A DNA stretch of 53,746 nucleotides from an uncultured Collinsella sp. (GCA_902470695.1 CABRHH010000018.1:1-53746); one strand, 5' to 3'. Shown: positions 16,646 through 25,613, counted from the stretch's first letter. Program-made: numbers and translations. The notes: generated by a model not told the origin, from the letters alone.

Positions 16646-16686
16646 GAAAACGGGCGCAGGCCGTCGACGAATCGCGGCCTGCGCCC
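16646..16686 (-). terminator. Terminator of the 47-aa membrane peptide gene
   Basis: CGGCCTGCGCCC (16675-16686) and GGGCGCAGGCCG (16652-16663) form a perfect 12-bp stem. Read on the minus strand it is followed by GTTTT, 32 nt after the stop of the small gene. Confidence 0.75.
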
Positions 16687-16717
16687 GTCCCGCGCTGCGC
16701 TTGCGGTGACGCGGTCG

Positions 16718-16861
16718 CTATCGTGCGCGGTGATCGAGATACGTTGCCGCGGCGAGCCCTGCTGCGGCAACGACGCCGCCTATGACCGTGATGCTTCCGA
16801 ACAATGCCGCCGCGGTATCGCCGGCGGCTGCGCCCATCGTGAGAATCATGCCTGTATCCAT
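16718..16861 (-). CDS. Small hydrophobic membrane protein, 47 aa, unknown function
   Basis: The frame starts at ATG 16861 after GGAAGGTGG and has its own strong terminator, so it is likely a real gene. The peptide begins MDTGMILTMGAAAGDTAAAL, continues with FGSITVIGGVVAAAGLAAAT and ends YLDHRAR. It is one long Gly/Ala-rich transmembrane stretch with a GxxxG-like spacing and a basic C-terminus. A small membrane subunit, pilus accessory or bacteriocin-like peptide are all possible; nothing points to one. It is read in the same direction as the pilus operon, about 600 bp upstream of it. A terminator-like hairpin lies 36 nt before its start. Confidence 0.6.
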   Translation of the reverse strand: MDTGMILTMGAAAGDTAAALFGSITVIGGVVAAAGLAAATYLDHRAR

Positions 16862-16896
16862 GCTCGTCCACCTTCCACGTGATGCATACTGTCTAC

Positions 16897-16917
16897 AAAA
16901 ACGGGGCATATGCCCCG
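16897..16917 (-). terminator. Terminator-like hairpin upstream of the small membrane gene
   Basis: GGGGCATATGCCCC (16903-16916) is self-complementary and, on the minus strand, is followed by GTTTTT. It could end an upstream minus-strand RNA or act as an attenuator in the leader of the 47-aa gene. A possible -10, TATAAC, is found about 35 bp further upstream. Confidence 0.5.
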
Positions 16918-17190
16918 TCATTCGCCAAGCGCCTTCGATGTGCGCTTGTTATAAGCCTACCCGCCTGTCGTATTGGCTACCAGGGCGCTTAACAATAAGG
17001 TTGTTTTGTACCCCGATGGCGCGAATTATCCATGTTTCTATTGCATGCTCGGGCTCGATGTTGTGTGCTGCCAGCGCGTTTGCCACGATACCTGCACGTC
17101 TCGTCGGTGCGTGCGGGTAGGGGCAGTGCGGTCGCTGGGGGTGCATTGACGCATGTAAAGACTCGGATATCGCGCTCGCCCTGTTCGGAT

Positions 17191-17345
17191 TTCGATGCGT
17201 GTAGAGGCGCGGGCCCCGCGTTCCTCCCGCTTGAACCCCGATACGCGTAGCGGTGGGCCCCGCATCTGTCCCGCTTGAGCTCCGATGCGCGTAGCGGCGC
17301 AGGCCCTGCGCCCGTTCGGTTCGAGTCCCGACGCGTACGACGCTC
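17191..17345. repeat. Degenerate tandem repeat, about 45-bp unit, 3.5 copies
   Basis: Units begin yCGATrCGCGTAGCGG and end CCCGCTTGArCy. They run from 17191 to about 17345 with 44-47 bp spacing. No ribosome site or consistent reading frame is present, and open frames across it on the minus strand change composition from unit to unit. The T-loop-like GGTTCGAGTCCC inside one unit is part of the repeat, not a tRNA. Confidence 0.55.
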
Positions 17346-17357
17346 GGGCATTCAGAG

Positions 17358-17428
17358 ATTCCGGGTTCGGATTTCATCCGTCTGGGGCTGTTTTTCGGCC
17401 CCGTATGGACGGGACCCGAACCCGGAAT
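17358..17428. repeat. 71-bp palindromic element upstream of ssrA
   Basis: ATTCCGGGTTCGG (17358-17370) pairs perfectly with 17416-17428. Inner pairs are CCGTC (17378-17382) with GACGG (17408-17412) and GGGGC (17384-17388) with GCCCC (17398-17402). The core GTCTGGGGCTGTTTTT recurs in the larger palindrome downstream of ssrA. It is an inverted pair of the same 31-bp unit that forms the tandem array at 18266-18574. Confidence 0.7.
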
Positions 17429-17653
17429 ATCGCCGACATGCGGGTGGGCGTGCGCCGCGAGGGCGTTGACCGTCCGTTCGGGCAGGGAGACTGGCGGTGG
17501 CGCTATGTCGACCTGCGGCCAGGCAGGGCTTTCTTCGAAAAATGGGACGTGGTAAGCTATTCGTCTACGTTCGCTGCGCGGGTTGCGCGCGGACCGTACC
17601 TTGACAGGTCGAACGCTGCGGCGCCGTTGAGCGCCTTGGCTCGGCCGTCCTTC

Positions 17654-18021
17654 GGGGGCGACTGGTTTCGACGCGATAGTTCTGAGAGAGGAAGCAGGCC
17701 GTGGTCTCCTCGCCACGTTAAACAGGGGTACCGTCAAATTGAATTGACAAGAATTCTTCTTTTGAGCCTCAGCTGGCTCTCGCTGCTTAATTAACTAGCG
17801 GCGCGTCAATCTCGGGGTTTCCCCGACTCGAGGGCGACGTCATGGTAGGGGAATGCGCCTAAGCACGTAATCGGTATGGCTTGGGCTAAGACTGAACCGG
17901 TTAGGCTGCTGCGAGCGTGTTGCTGCGCGCAAGGCGGCCGAAGCTAAACCAGCAACTGAGCCTGGAGATGCCGATCAGGGAGCTGTCGTGGACCGGAGTT
18001 CGATTCTCCGCGCCTCCACCA
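17654..18021 (+). ncRNA. ssrA: Transfer-messenger RNA (tmRNA)
   Basis: The 5' end GGGGGCGACTGGTTTCGAC and the 3' end with T-arm GGAGTTCGATTCTCC, then CGCCTCCACCA, form the tRNA-like domain; GGGGGCG (17654-17660) pairs with CGCCTCC (18011-18017). The CCA end is encoded. The internal tag frame ends in the codons for LALAA, with stop TAA at 17788-17790. Read backwards it gives KNSSFEPQLALAA, preceded by GAC (17746), the likely resume codon; the frame is closed by TGA at 17740. tmRNA rescues stalled ribosomes and tags the unfinished protein for proteolysis. 368 nt is normal. TTGACA at 17601-17606 may be part of the promoter, but I see no good -10. Confidence 0.97.
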
Positions 18022-18031
18022 TAAGAGAATT

Positions 18032-18069
18032 GGTCGAACTGTGCTCTTTGGGGCATAGTTCGACCTTTT
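18032..18069 (+). terminator. Terminator of ssrA
   Basis: GGTCGAACT (18032-18040) pairs with AGTTCGACC, extended by TGC/GCA, then TTTT (18066-18069). It lies 10 nt after the mature tmRNA end. Confidence 0.85.
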
Positions 18070-18105
18070 GTTATCAGTGATTTTTATATGCATACAACGT
18101 GGGCT

Positions 18106-18290
18106 GCCTGCATAAAACGTGGGTTGCCTACGGGCAACGGAGCTGCATGCAGGCAATGCGGGTTCGGCTTCCGTCCATTTGCAGAAGTCGGGTTCGTGTT
18201 CCGTCCGTCTGGGGCCGTTTTTAGCCTCCAGATGGATAAAACACGAACCCACATTGTTTTTTCCAGCATGGATGGACGGAAGCCGAACCC
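18106..18290. repeat. Nested palindromes downstream of ssrA
   Basis: A first hairpin pairs GCCTGCAT (18106-18113) with ATGCAGGC (18147-18154) and encloses GTTGCC/GGGCAAC. A second, larger one pairs 19 bases perfectly: GGGTTCGGCTTCCGTCCAT (18160-18178) with 18272-18290. Inside it GGGTTCGTGTT (18190-18200) pairs with 18240-18250 and TCTGG (18208-18212) with CCAGA. The centre GTCTGGGGCCGTTTTT matches the element upstream of ssrA. This could extrude as a 130-bp cruciform or form a very stable RNA. Confidence 0.7.
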
Positions 18291-18574
18291 GGGTTGCCTT
18301 GGACGGATGGAAAACGCACCCGAATCGCTGCGGACGGATGAGGGCGCCCCCCGGATCGCTGCGGACGGGCGCAACCCGAACCGGGATGCTGCAAACGTAC
18401 GGAACGCGAACCCGGGATGCTGCGGATGGGCGCAACGCGAACCCAGCTTGCTCTAAATGGGTGCAACGCGAACCCGGCTTGCTGCAGAGGGACGGAGTGC
18501 GAACCCAGGATGCCCCAAACGGACGTATCCCGAACCCAGCTTGCCCCGGACGGACGGCGTGCGAATCCCAGGCT
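18266..18574. repeat. Tandem array of a 31-bp unit, about ten degenerate copies
   Basis: Units follow the pattern GCTGCGGACGGGCGCAACGC then GAACCCrGCTT, each 30-32 bp, with no spacers between them. Single units in the opposite orientation create the palindromes beside it. Because 31 is not a multiple of three, a 239-aa frame on the minus strand cycles through different readings; it also runs into the end of ssrA and is not a gene. The array ends 40 bp before the Fur-family gene. Confidence 0.65.
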
Positions 18575-18613
18575 GCAGGGTTGGCACGGCGCCCACGCCC
18601 GCGACCGCTGCCG

Positions 18614-19042
18614 TCAGGCGTCGCCTTGCGGCATCTCCTCAGCGCGCTGGCATTCCTCACAGACGCCGTAGATCACGGTGCGCGTTTGGTCGATGGTGAA
18701 CCCGTGGTGGTCGCGCACGTGTTCGGCGAACGGCTGGAGCATGCTGCAGCCGAGCGGCAGCACGCGTCCGCAATGCGTGCACAGGAGCTGGCCGTGCCGT
18801 GCGGTTTCATCGTCGAGCAGGCGGTAGGCGGCCGCGTTGCCTCGGATCGCAGTTACTTTCGCAACGGCCCCTTCATGCGCGAGCCGCTCGAGTGTGCGGT
18901 AGACCGTGGTCCTGCCGACCTTCGCATCGGTGGCGTGCATGCCTTCGAAAATCTGGTCGACTGTCTGATAGCGATCGCTGGTGCGCTCCAGATATGCAAG
19001 TACCTGCCTGCGCTGGTCTGTGCGGTATGTCCGTGTGCCCAT
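18614..19042 (-). CDS. Fur-family transcriptional regulator (PerR/Zur/Fur type)
   Basis: A 142-aa metal-dependent repressor. The N-terminal winged helix includes QRRQVLAYLERTSDRYQTVDQIF and the recognition helix VGRTTVYRTLERLAHEG. The C-terminal dimerisation domain has the structural zinc site CTHCG (with CEEC near the end) and HGQLLCTHCGRV; HHGF supplies further metal-binding His residues. Which metal or signal it senses (Fe, Zn or peroxide) cannot be told from sequence. GGGAGG lies 10 nt before ATG 19042; longer starts have no ribosome site. It is transcribed divergently from the patatin gene and could control it. Confidence 0.9.
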   Translation of the reverse strand: MGTRTYRTDQRRQVLAYLERTSDRYQTVDQIFEGMHATDAKVGRTTVYRTLERLAHEGAVAKVTAIRGNAAAYRLLDDETARHGQLLCTHCGRVLPLGCSMLQPFAEHVRDHHGFTIDQTRTVIYGVCEECQRAEEMPQGDA

Positions 19043-19084
19043 GACCGTGATACCTCCCGTGTGCGGCTTGCTGCCTATCGTAAC

Positions 19085-19124
19085 GCAGGGACGGCTCGCC
19101 GGCGGCAGGGACGGCTCGCCGGCG
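19085..19124. repeat. Perfect tandem duplication of 20 bp
   Basis: GCAGGGACGGCTCGCCGGCG occurs twice head to tail (19085-19104 and 19105-19124) between the divergent Fur-family and patatin genes. It is either a recent slippage event or a duplicated regulator site. Confidence 0.7.
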
Positions 19125-19284
19125 GGCGTGATGGATGGTCCGACGGACAACCGCTGCGTTCTTCTCCGTGCGGATGCCTGTCGGCGCGCTGCGCGGCCGG
19201 AAGTGGGTAGAACGTGACACAATGGATGCGATGGCGACGCGTGCACAGCCGGGCGTGTGGGTCCCGGCGGCAGAGGAGGATACA

Positions 19285-20184
19285 ATGGCAGATGGCGTGT
19301 TTTCGAAGGCGGCGGCGCAAGCGGCCGGAAACGCGGGCAAGGTTGCCCTGGTGCTGGAGGGCGGTAGTTTCCGTGGCCAGTTCACCGCCGGCGTGCTCGA
19401 CGTGTTCATGGAGCACGGCATCGAGGTGGCGGCGTGCTATGGCGTTTCGGCGGGTACGCTGAACGGGATGAACTACAAATCGCGTCAGATCGGACGAGCC
19501 AACCGTGTGAACCTGGCGTTTTGCAACGACCCGCGCTACATGGGCGCGCGGTCGCTTGCCACGAGCGGCAGCATCGTGGGCTACGACTTCATGCTCAACG
19601 ATGTCCAGGACACCCTCGATCCGTTCGACAACGACGCCTATCTGGCAAACCCCATGACGCTCGTGGCGACGGTGACCGACGTCGTGTTCGGCACGCCCGA
19701 GTACCTCGAGGTGAAAAACGCGGTGCTGGATATCGACGTGGTGCGTGCCTCCACGTCGCTGCCGCTGGTGACCCAGCCGGTCGAGATCGCCGGGCGGACC
19801 TATCTGGACGGCGGCGTGGCCGATTCGGTGCCGGTGGAGCATGTGCTGGAGCAGGCGGGGTTCGACCGCGCCGTGGTGGTGCTGACGCAGGACCGCGCCT
19901 ATCGCAAGGAGCCCTACGAGCTGCTGCCGGCGGCACGGGCGGCCTATGCGGGCTATCCGTATCTGGTGGAGGCGCTCGCCACGCGCCATGAGCGCTACAA
20001 CGAGCAGCGCGAGCGCATCTGGGCCTACGAGGAGGCGGGCCGGGCGCTGGTGCTGGCGCCGGAGCGCCCGGTTGAGGTGGGGCATGTCGAGCACGACCCG
20101 GCCAAGCTGCTCGATCTGTATATTCAGGGTCGCCAGGTGGCGCAGGCACAGCTCGAGGCGGTACGCGCGTTCGTGGCCCGGTAA
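19285..20184 (+). CDS. Patatin-like phospholipase (YjjU type)
   Basis: A 299-aa protein of the bacterial patatin family, expected to hydrolyse acyl esters of phospholipids with a Ser-Asp dyad. The oxyanion-hole motif LEGGSFRGQFTAG is at about residues 24-36, the nucleophile elbow GVSAG at about 52-56 and the catalytic DGG in YLDGGVADSVP. No signal peptide is seen, so it acts inside the cell or at the inner membrane face. GAGGAGG lies close before ATG 19285; an earlier frame start at 19135 has none. The C-terminal third, with Tyr/Arg/Glu-rich helices, is typical of the YjjU subgroup. Confidence 0.9.
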   Translation: MADGVFSKAAAQAAGNAGKVALVLEGGSFRGQFTAGVLDVFMEHGIEVAACYGVSAGTLNGMNYKSRQIGRANRVNLAFCNDPRYMGARSLATSGSIVGYDFMLNDVQDTLDPFDNDAYLANPMTLVATVTDVVFGTPEYLEVKNAVLDIDVVRASTSLPLVTQPVEIAGRTYLDGGVADSVPVEHVLEQAGFDRAVVVLTQDRAYRKEPYELLPAARAAYAGYPYLVEALATRHERYNEQRERIWAYEEAGRALVLAPERPVEVGHVEHDPAKLLDLYIQGRQVAQAQLEAVRAFVAR

Positions 20185-20433
20185 GGGCTGCGGCAGCGAG
20201 GTCGGTGCGGCCGGCGTGGGGGAGTCCGCGGTCGGCAGCGGGGCTGCCGATGCCCGCAAGGGGGCGTTGCGTTGTCGGCCGAGGAGGCGGGCCCCGCGCT
20301 GTCGGTGCGGCGTGAGACCAGCGGCGGGCTCCATGCGCACAGCCACTGCTGCCGCGCGCGCAGCCTCCCGGCCCGCATCGACCGTTTGCCGCCCAAAACC
20401 GACCGTTCGCGGAATCGGGGCTCGGGTTTTGGA

Positions 20434-20571
20434 TTGACCGGCATAAAAACTGGTCTTGGTGGAACAATACCAATGAGCAAAGGGTCCTCCCCATTGAGAT
20501 ATAGCTCAGTGCAACCCCTAGAGGGCGGGGAGGTCGGAAGGCCGATGGAGGTTCTCCGTCGGCCTTCTTTT
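20434..20571 (+). ncRNA. Putative structured small RNA ending in a strong terminator
   Basis: Between TTGACC (20434-20439) and a terminator the sequence carries several paired segments: TTGGT with ACCAA, CCTCCCC with GGGGAGG around a TGAG/GCTCA hairpin, then the terminator GAAGGCCGA (20537-20545) with TCGGCCTTC (20559-20567), GGAG/CTCC inside, and TTTT. The patatin gene ends 250 bp upstream and rplM has its own promoter downstream, so this is more than a gene terminator. It does not show the SRP RNA core or another family I recognise. Confidence 0.4.
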
Positions 20572-20753
20572 GTGCGGCAGCGAGCGGACCTGGGCGCGCA
20601 GGGCCGCATCCCGCGCGCTCCCATGGCTGCTTGCAATCGGCGGCATGGTGGCTATCCCGCTCCAATGGGCGCCAGGCTCGTGCGGCTAAGCGGCTGCCGC
20701 GCTGCCATGTGCACTGTGGCCTGTGCAGAAACTCTGCGGCAGCAAAAAACGCG

Positions 20754-20781
20754 TTGACGGACGCACGATGCGCGGTATACT
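20754..20781 (+). promoter_or_regulatory. Promoter of rplM-rpsI
   Basis: TTGACG (20754-20759), 16 bp, TATACT (20776-20781). Transcription starts near 20788 and leaves a leader of about 58 nt before the GTG of rplM. Confidence 0.75.
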
Positions 20782-20845
20782 CGACAAGTTACTTTGCAGA
20801 GCCCCGTGAATCTCTGTTAAGACACGTACTGTACATGGAGGAAAA

Positions 20846-21289
20846 GTGATTCAGAAGTCGACTCACTACGCCAAGCAGGGTGAGGTTGCCCGCAACTGGG
20901 TGCTCATCGATGCTGAGGGCGCAATTCTGGGCCGTCTGGCCACCCAGGTCGCCATGATCCTGCGCGGCAAGAACAAGCCCCAGTTTACGCCCAATTCCGA
21001 CTGCGGTGACTTCGTGATCGTCATCAACGCCGATAAGGTCCAGCTTACCGGCAACAAGGCCGATCAGAAGGTGTACTACCGTCACACCGGATACAATGGC
21101 GGCCTCAAGGCGGAGTCCTTCCGCATGGCGATGGAGAAGCACCCCGAGAAGGTCATCGAGCGTGCCGTTAAGGGCATGATCCCCAAGACCACCCTCGGTC
21201 GCAAGCAGCTGACCAAGCTCAAGGTCTACGCTGGTGCCGAGCATCCGCATGCTGCGCAGAACCCCGTTAAGATCGAGCTGGAGGGCTAA
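20846..21289 (+). CDS. rplM: Ribosomal protein L13
   Basis: L13 is an early-assembly protein of the 50S subunit that binds 23S rRNA. NWVLIDAEGAILGRLAT at the start, GDFVIVINADKVQLTGNK and YYRHTGYNGG are diagnostic. The gene starts with GTG at 20846, 4 nt after GGAGG. 147 aa is usual. rpsI follows after 2 nt, the conserved L13-S9 pair. Confidence 0.98.
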   Translation: MIQKSTHYAKQGEVARNWVLIDAEGAILGRLATQVAMILRGKNKPQFTPNSDCGDFVIVINADKVQLTGNKADQKVYYRHTGYNGGLKAESFRMAMEKHPEKVIERAVKGMIPKTTLGRKQLTKLKVYAGAEHPHAAQNPVKIELEG

Positions 21290-21291
21290 AG

Positions 21292-21687
21292 ATGGCTGAG
21301 AATACCGTCGTTTACTACGGCACCGGTCGTCGCAAGAACGCCGTTGCTCGCGTCCGTATCGTTCCCGGCACCGGCAAGGTGACCATCAACAAGCGCAACG
21401 CCGATGAGTACTTCGGCCGTCATCAGCTTGTTGAGGACGCTCTCGCCCCCTTCAAGGTGACCGACACCGTCGGCACCTTCGACGTCATCGCCCTGTGCGA
21501 CGGCGGCGGCATCACCGGCCAGTCCGGTGCGCTGCGCCTGGGCATTGCCCGCGCCCTGCTGCAGGCCGGCGATTACCGCGCCGACCTCAAGCGCGCCGGC
21601 TTCCTCACGCGCGACGCTCGCGTGGTCGAGCGCAAGAAGTACGGCCTGAAGAAGGCCCGTCGTGCTCCCCAGTTCTCCAAGCGCTAA
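21292..21687 (+). CDS. rpsI: Ribosomal protein S9
   Basis: S9 belongs to the 30S head; its C-terminal tail reaches the P-site tRNA. GTGRRKNAVARVRI, GGGITGQSGALRLGIARAL and the C-terminus KKARRAPQFSKR ending in Lys-Arg are characteristic. 131 aa is the usual length. It is cotranscribed with rplM and followed by a terminator. Confidence 0.98.
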   Translation: MAENTVVYYGTGRRKNAVARVRIVPGTGKVTINKRNADEYFGRHQLVEDALAPFKVTDTVGTFDVIALCDGGGITGQSGALRLGIARALLQAGDYRADLKRAGFLTRDARVVERKKYGLKKARRAPQFSKR

Positions 21688-21716
21688 GCTTGCCCGATCT
21701 GGTTTCACGCTTTTTG

Positions 21717-21748
21717 GGATCCGCTCCGCAGGGGGCGGGTCCTTTTTT
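21717..21748 (+). terminator. Terminator of rplM-rpsI
   Basis: GGATCCGC (21717-21724) pairs with GCGGGTCC (21735-21742, one wobble), followed by TTTTTT (21743-21748). Confidence 0.85.
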
Positions 21749-21894
21749 CGTTGTGCGCCGGTGACACAGATGTCGGATGTGCGTGCGTCCTCATGCTGTA
21801 TGATGCCGTGAACGGTCGATTTCACCGGGCGAACGGTGTCCAGATGGGCCGATTTGCGGTAGGATTGTGGCAATCGGTTCAGCGAAGGAGTTAG

Positions 21895-22392
21895 ATGTTC
21901 GGGAGTATATTGAGGTCGTTGGGCGTGCATGCGCACAACACGGTGCTCCTGGCACCGCTGGCTGGCACCGTCATTCCTCTGTCCGAGGTGAACGACCAGC
22001 TGTTTGCACGTGGCCTGCTGGGTCAGGGGGTTGCTATCATCCCGAGCGGTTCTCGGGTCGTGGCTCCGGCGCGCGCGAAGGTCGAGGCCATCTTTCCTAC
22101 CGGCCATGCCGTTGCGCTCCATACCGACGACGGAGTGGATGTCCTCATTCACATCGGCTTGAACACCGAGGAGCTCAAGGGCTCGCGCTTTACCACCCAC
22201 GTCTCCGAGGGCGATACCGTCAAGCAGGGCGACCTGCTCATCGAGTTCGATGCGGCCGGCATTCGATCCGATGGCTACGATGCCACCGTGCCCATCATCA
22301 TCTGCAACTCGATCGAGTTCTCCTCCATCAAGGGCAACGAAGGCCAGACGGTCGCCGAGCTCGACGAGCTTGTGGCGCTCAAGGCCCGGTAG
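21895..22392 (+). CDS. crr: PTS glucose-type EIIA component (Crr family)
   Basis: A free-standing 165-aa EIIA(Glc) domain of the phosphotransferase system, which takes phosphate from HPr and passes it to EIIB domains. LLAPLAGTVIPL at the start, the helper His71 in PTGHAVAL and the phosphorylated His86 in VDVLIHIGLNT match E. coli His75 and His90. As a separate protein it may serve several sugar permeases that lack their own EIIA. GAAGGAG precedes ATG 21895. Two GAACGGT repeats lie about 70 bp upstream beside a CACC(8)GGTG hairpin and may be operator half-sites. The nearby nagB fits a role in amino-sugar uptake. Confidence 0.93.
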   Translation: MFGSILRSLGVHAHNTVLLAPLAGTVIPLSEVNDQLFARGLLGQGVAIIPSGSRVVAPARAKVEAIFPTGHAVALHTDDGVDVLIHIGLNTEELKGSRFTTHVSEGDTVKQGDLLIEFDAAGIRSDGYDATVPIIICNSIEFSSIKGNEGQTVAELDELVALKAR

Positions 22393-22483
22393 GGTAGTGC
22401 CTGCTTCCGCATGTTCACCGAATAGCTGCGGACGGCCTGTTTTCTGAGCCTTCTGCTATTTCGCAGTCGCAGGATAGAAGAAT

Positions 22484-22522
22484 GTCCGGTTTGAGTTCGC
22501 CCATGCGGGCGGCGGACCTTTT
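22484..22522 (+). terminator. Probable terminator of crr
   Basis: GTCCG (22484-22488) pairs with CGGAC (22513-22517) and CGCCC with GGGCG inside, then CTTTT. It lies 90 nt after the crr stop. Confidence 0.5.
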
Positions 22523-22772
22523 CCGCACCCTAACCCGATGAGCCGATTTGCGCACCCCCTTGTTTGCGCACCTGTGTTCATGGCATGATGGAGATGTTCG
22601 GGCCGATGGGGCTCGGATGCGTGGCGGACGGGCAGGGGCCTCGACACCGCGGGACAATTTCATACGCAGCGCGGCTCTTCGCCCTGGAAAGCGCGCGTCT
22701 CTTGTTGGTAGCGGTCCTGCGCGTGGACCGCGAAACCGAGGCGTCGGTTTTCGAATATGAGAGGAGCGCGCT
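22523..22772 (+). promoter_or_regulatory. Upstream region of nagB
   Basis: No gene is seen. A hairpin CGGTCC/GGACCG lies about 40-60 nt before the nagB start, and a candidate -10, TATGAG, sits right at the ribosome site and is unlikely to serve nagB. I see no consensus promoter. Confidence 0.3.
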
Positions 22773-23501
22773 ATGAAGATCATTCAAGCACACGATTACG
22801 AGGATATGAGCCGCAAGGCGGCGAATATCATCGCCGCCCAGGTGACGCTCAAGCCCGCCTGCGTGCTGGGCCTGGCAACCGGTTCGACCCCCATCGGGAC
22901 CTACCAGAACCTCATTCGCCTCTATGAGCAGGGCGACCTCGACTTCTCGCAGGTGAGCACCTACAACCTGGACGAGTACCGCGGCCTGTCCCACGACGAT
23001 GCCCAGAGCTATCACTACTTCATGCGCGAGCAGCTGTTCAGCCACGTGAACATCGATCTGGACAACACGCACGTGCCGGACGGCTCCAACCCGGATGCCG
23101 AGGATGCCTGCAGCTCCTACGACCGCATGGTGGCCGCGGCGGGCTATCCCGACCTGCAGCTGCTCGGCATCGGCAACAACGGTCACATCGGCTTCAACGA
23201 GCCGGCGGACGCCTTTTCCAAGGGGACGTTCTGCGTGGATCTCACCGAGAGCACCATCGAGGCCAACAGCCGCCTGTTCGACCGCATTGAGGACGTGCCG
23301 CGCCAGGCGTACACCATGGGCGTGCAGACCATCATGAGCGCGCGCATGGTGCTGATGGTGGCCAACGGTGAGAAGAAGGCGCAGGCCGTGCGCGATATGT
23401 GCCAGGGCCCGATCTCGCCGGCATGCCCCGCGTCGGTGCTGCAGCTGCACCCCAACTGCATCGTGGTGGCCGACGCCGCCGCGCTTTCGCTGTGCGAGTA
23501 G
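22773..23501 (+). CDS. nagB: Glucosamine-6-phosphate deaminase
   Basis: NagB converts glucosamine-6-phosphate to fructose-6-phosphate and ammonia, bringing amino sugars into glycolysis. LGLATGSTPIGTY, the YNLDEYRGL loop with the catalytic Asp, and LGIGNNGHIGFNEP with the active-site Asp/His pair are present. 242 aa is the short bacterial form without the C-terminal allosteric tail of E. coli NagB. GAGAGGAG precedes the ATG. nagA is not adjacent, but a GlcNAc-type kinase gene is found 6 kb downstream. Confidence 0.97.
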   Translation: MKIIQAHDYEDMSRKAANIIAAQVTLKPACVLGLATGSTPIGTYQNLIRLYEQGDLDFSQVSTYNLDEYRGLSHDDAQSYHYFMREQLFSHVNIDLDNTHVPDGSNPDAEDACSSYDRMVAAAGYPDLQLLGIGNNGHIGFNEPADAFSKGTFCVDLTESTIEANSRLFDRIEDVPRQAYTMGVQTIMSARMVLMVANGEKKAQAVRDMCQGPISPACPASVLQLHPNCIVVADAAALSLCE

Positions 23502-23575
23502 GCTCGTTCGCCATCGGTGCTGCTCTATAACGCTGCTGGGCTTGGCCGCATGTGGGAGTGAGCGGCTGAACCTAT

Positions 23576-23618
23576 GAAAACGGCGCGTTCCGAACATGAT
23601 CGGAGCGCGCCGTTTTTT
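23576..23618. terminator. Bidirectional terminator between nagB and asnS
   Basis: CGGCGCGttCCGA pairs with TCGGagCGCGCCG (23581-23612), flanked by AAAA (23577-23580) and TTTTTT (23613-23618). It can end nagB on the plus strand and asnS on the minus strand. Confidence 0.85.
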
Positions 23619-23743
23619 CGTGTGGGTGTGCGGGGCGAGGTCGCGCGGCCACGGGCGCGCCGGCGGAAGCGGGCGGTGGAGCCAACCGGCTGCCCTGCGC
23701 CGATGCCCGCCGCGAGGTCAATGTCTGTCGGTACCGTGGCCAG

Positions 23744-23780
23744 CTCCCGCCTGCGCGATGGGGCATCCCGCAGGCGGGAG
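23744..23780. repeat. Perfect 12-bp stem hairpin after asnS
   Basis: CTCCCGCCTGCG (23744-23755) pairs with CGCAGGCGGGAG (23769-23780), 17 nt beyond the asnS stop. There is no T-run on either strand. It may protect the 3' end of the asnS message. Confidence 0.5.
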
Positions 23781-23796
23781 CGCGATGCCCGAGGGT

Positions 23797-25200
<1,404 letters not shown>

Positions 25201-25613
25201 AAGATTCCTTTCGTATGCGTCCGCGCGCAGGTCCTATGCGCGACGGTTCTCGCAAGGTCCCATTCTAGCAGGTGCGCCGAGGTGAGCAGGCCTCGGTGCC
25301 GGCGTGCGGGTCGCGGGGCCTGGATGCCGCGGGCCTCGCGCGCGGTGCCCGGCCTGCGGGCGCCACGGGTGCCAACCGTTGACGCCTGACGCCGCGGGCC
25401 TGGCTGCTGCAGGCCCGGGCACTGCGGGTTTGGGCACGGGCGCTGCGGGTCGGGCACTGCGGGCTCGAGCGGTGGCGGTGCGGGCTCATCCGCTGCCGCG
25501 CCTGAGGGCCGTCGCCTGCGATGGCGCATCTGTGCCGAATGACCCCGCGCCGTTTGCCCGCCCGATCGGGTCTGGCACAATGGGAGAGGTACATCGATAC
25601 GCGAAGGAGATAC
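25201..25613. other. Divergent intergenic region with GC-rich low complexity
   Basis: It separates asnS (minus) from the phosphatase gene (plus). Bases about 25385-25495 repeat variants of GGGCACTGCGGG in both phases and carry no plausible gene. CACAAT at 25576-25581 may be the -10 for the phosphatase; TAGAAT on the minus strand near 25267 may be that of asnS. Confidence 0.4.

Noticed and set aside
17305..17330. tRNA T-arm (GGTTCGAGTCCC)
   Set aside because: No acceptor, D or anticodon arm fits around it; it is one copy of a tandem repeat.
16949..17737. 262-aa minus-strand frame with repeat-like peptides
   Set aside because: It covers the 45-bp array, a palindrome and the 5' part of ssrA; repeats are in changing frame and no start signal exists.
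18266..18574. CRISPR array
   Set aside because: Units abut without unique spacers, are degenerate along their whole length, and no cas genes are near.
17944..18660. 238-aa minus-strand frame with phrases such as GFALRPS repeated
   Set aside because: It is a read-through of the 31-bp DNA repeats and enters the 3' end of ssrA and the Fur-family gene. The period is not a multiple of three.
20185..20433. Continuation of the patatin gene or a separate gene
   Set aside because: Frames here lack starts with ribosome sites, and the patatin domain is complete at 20184.
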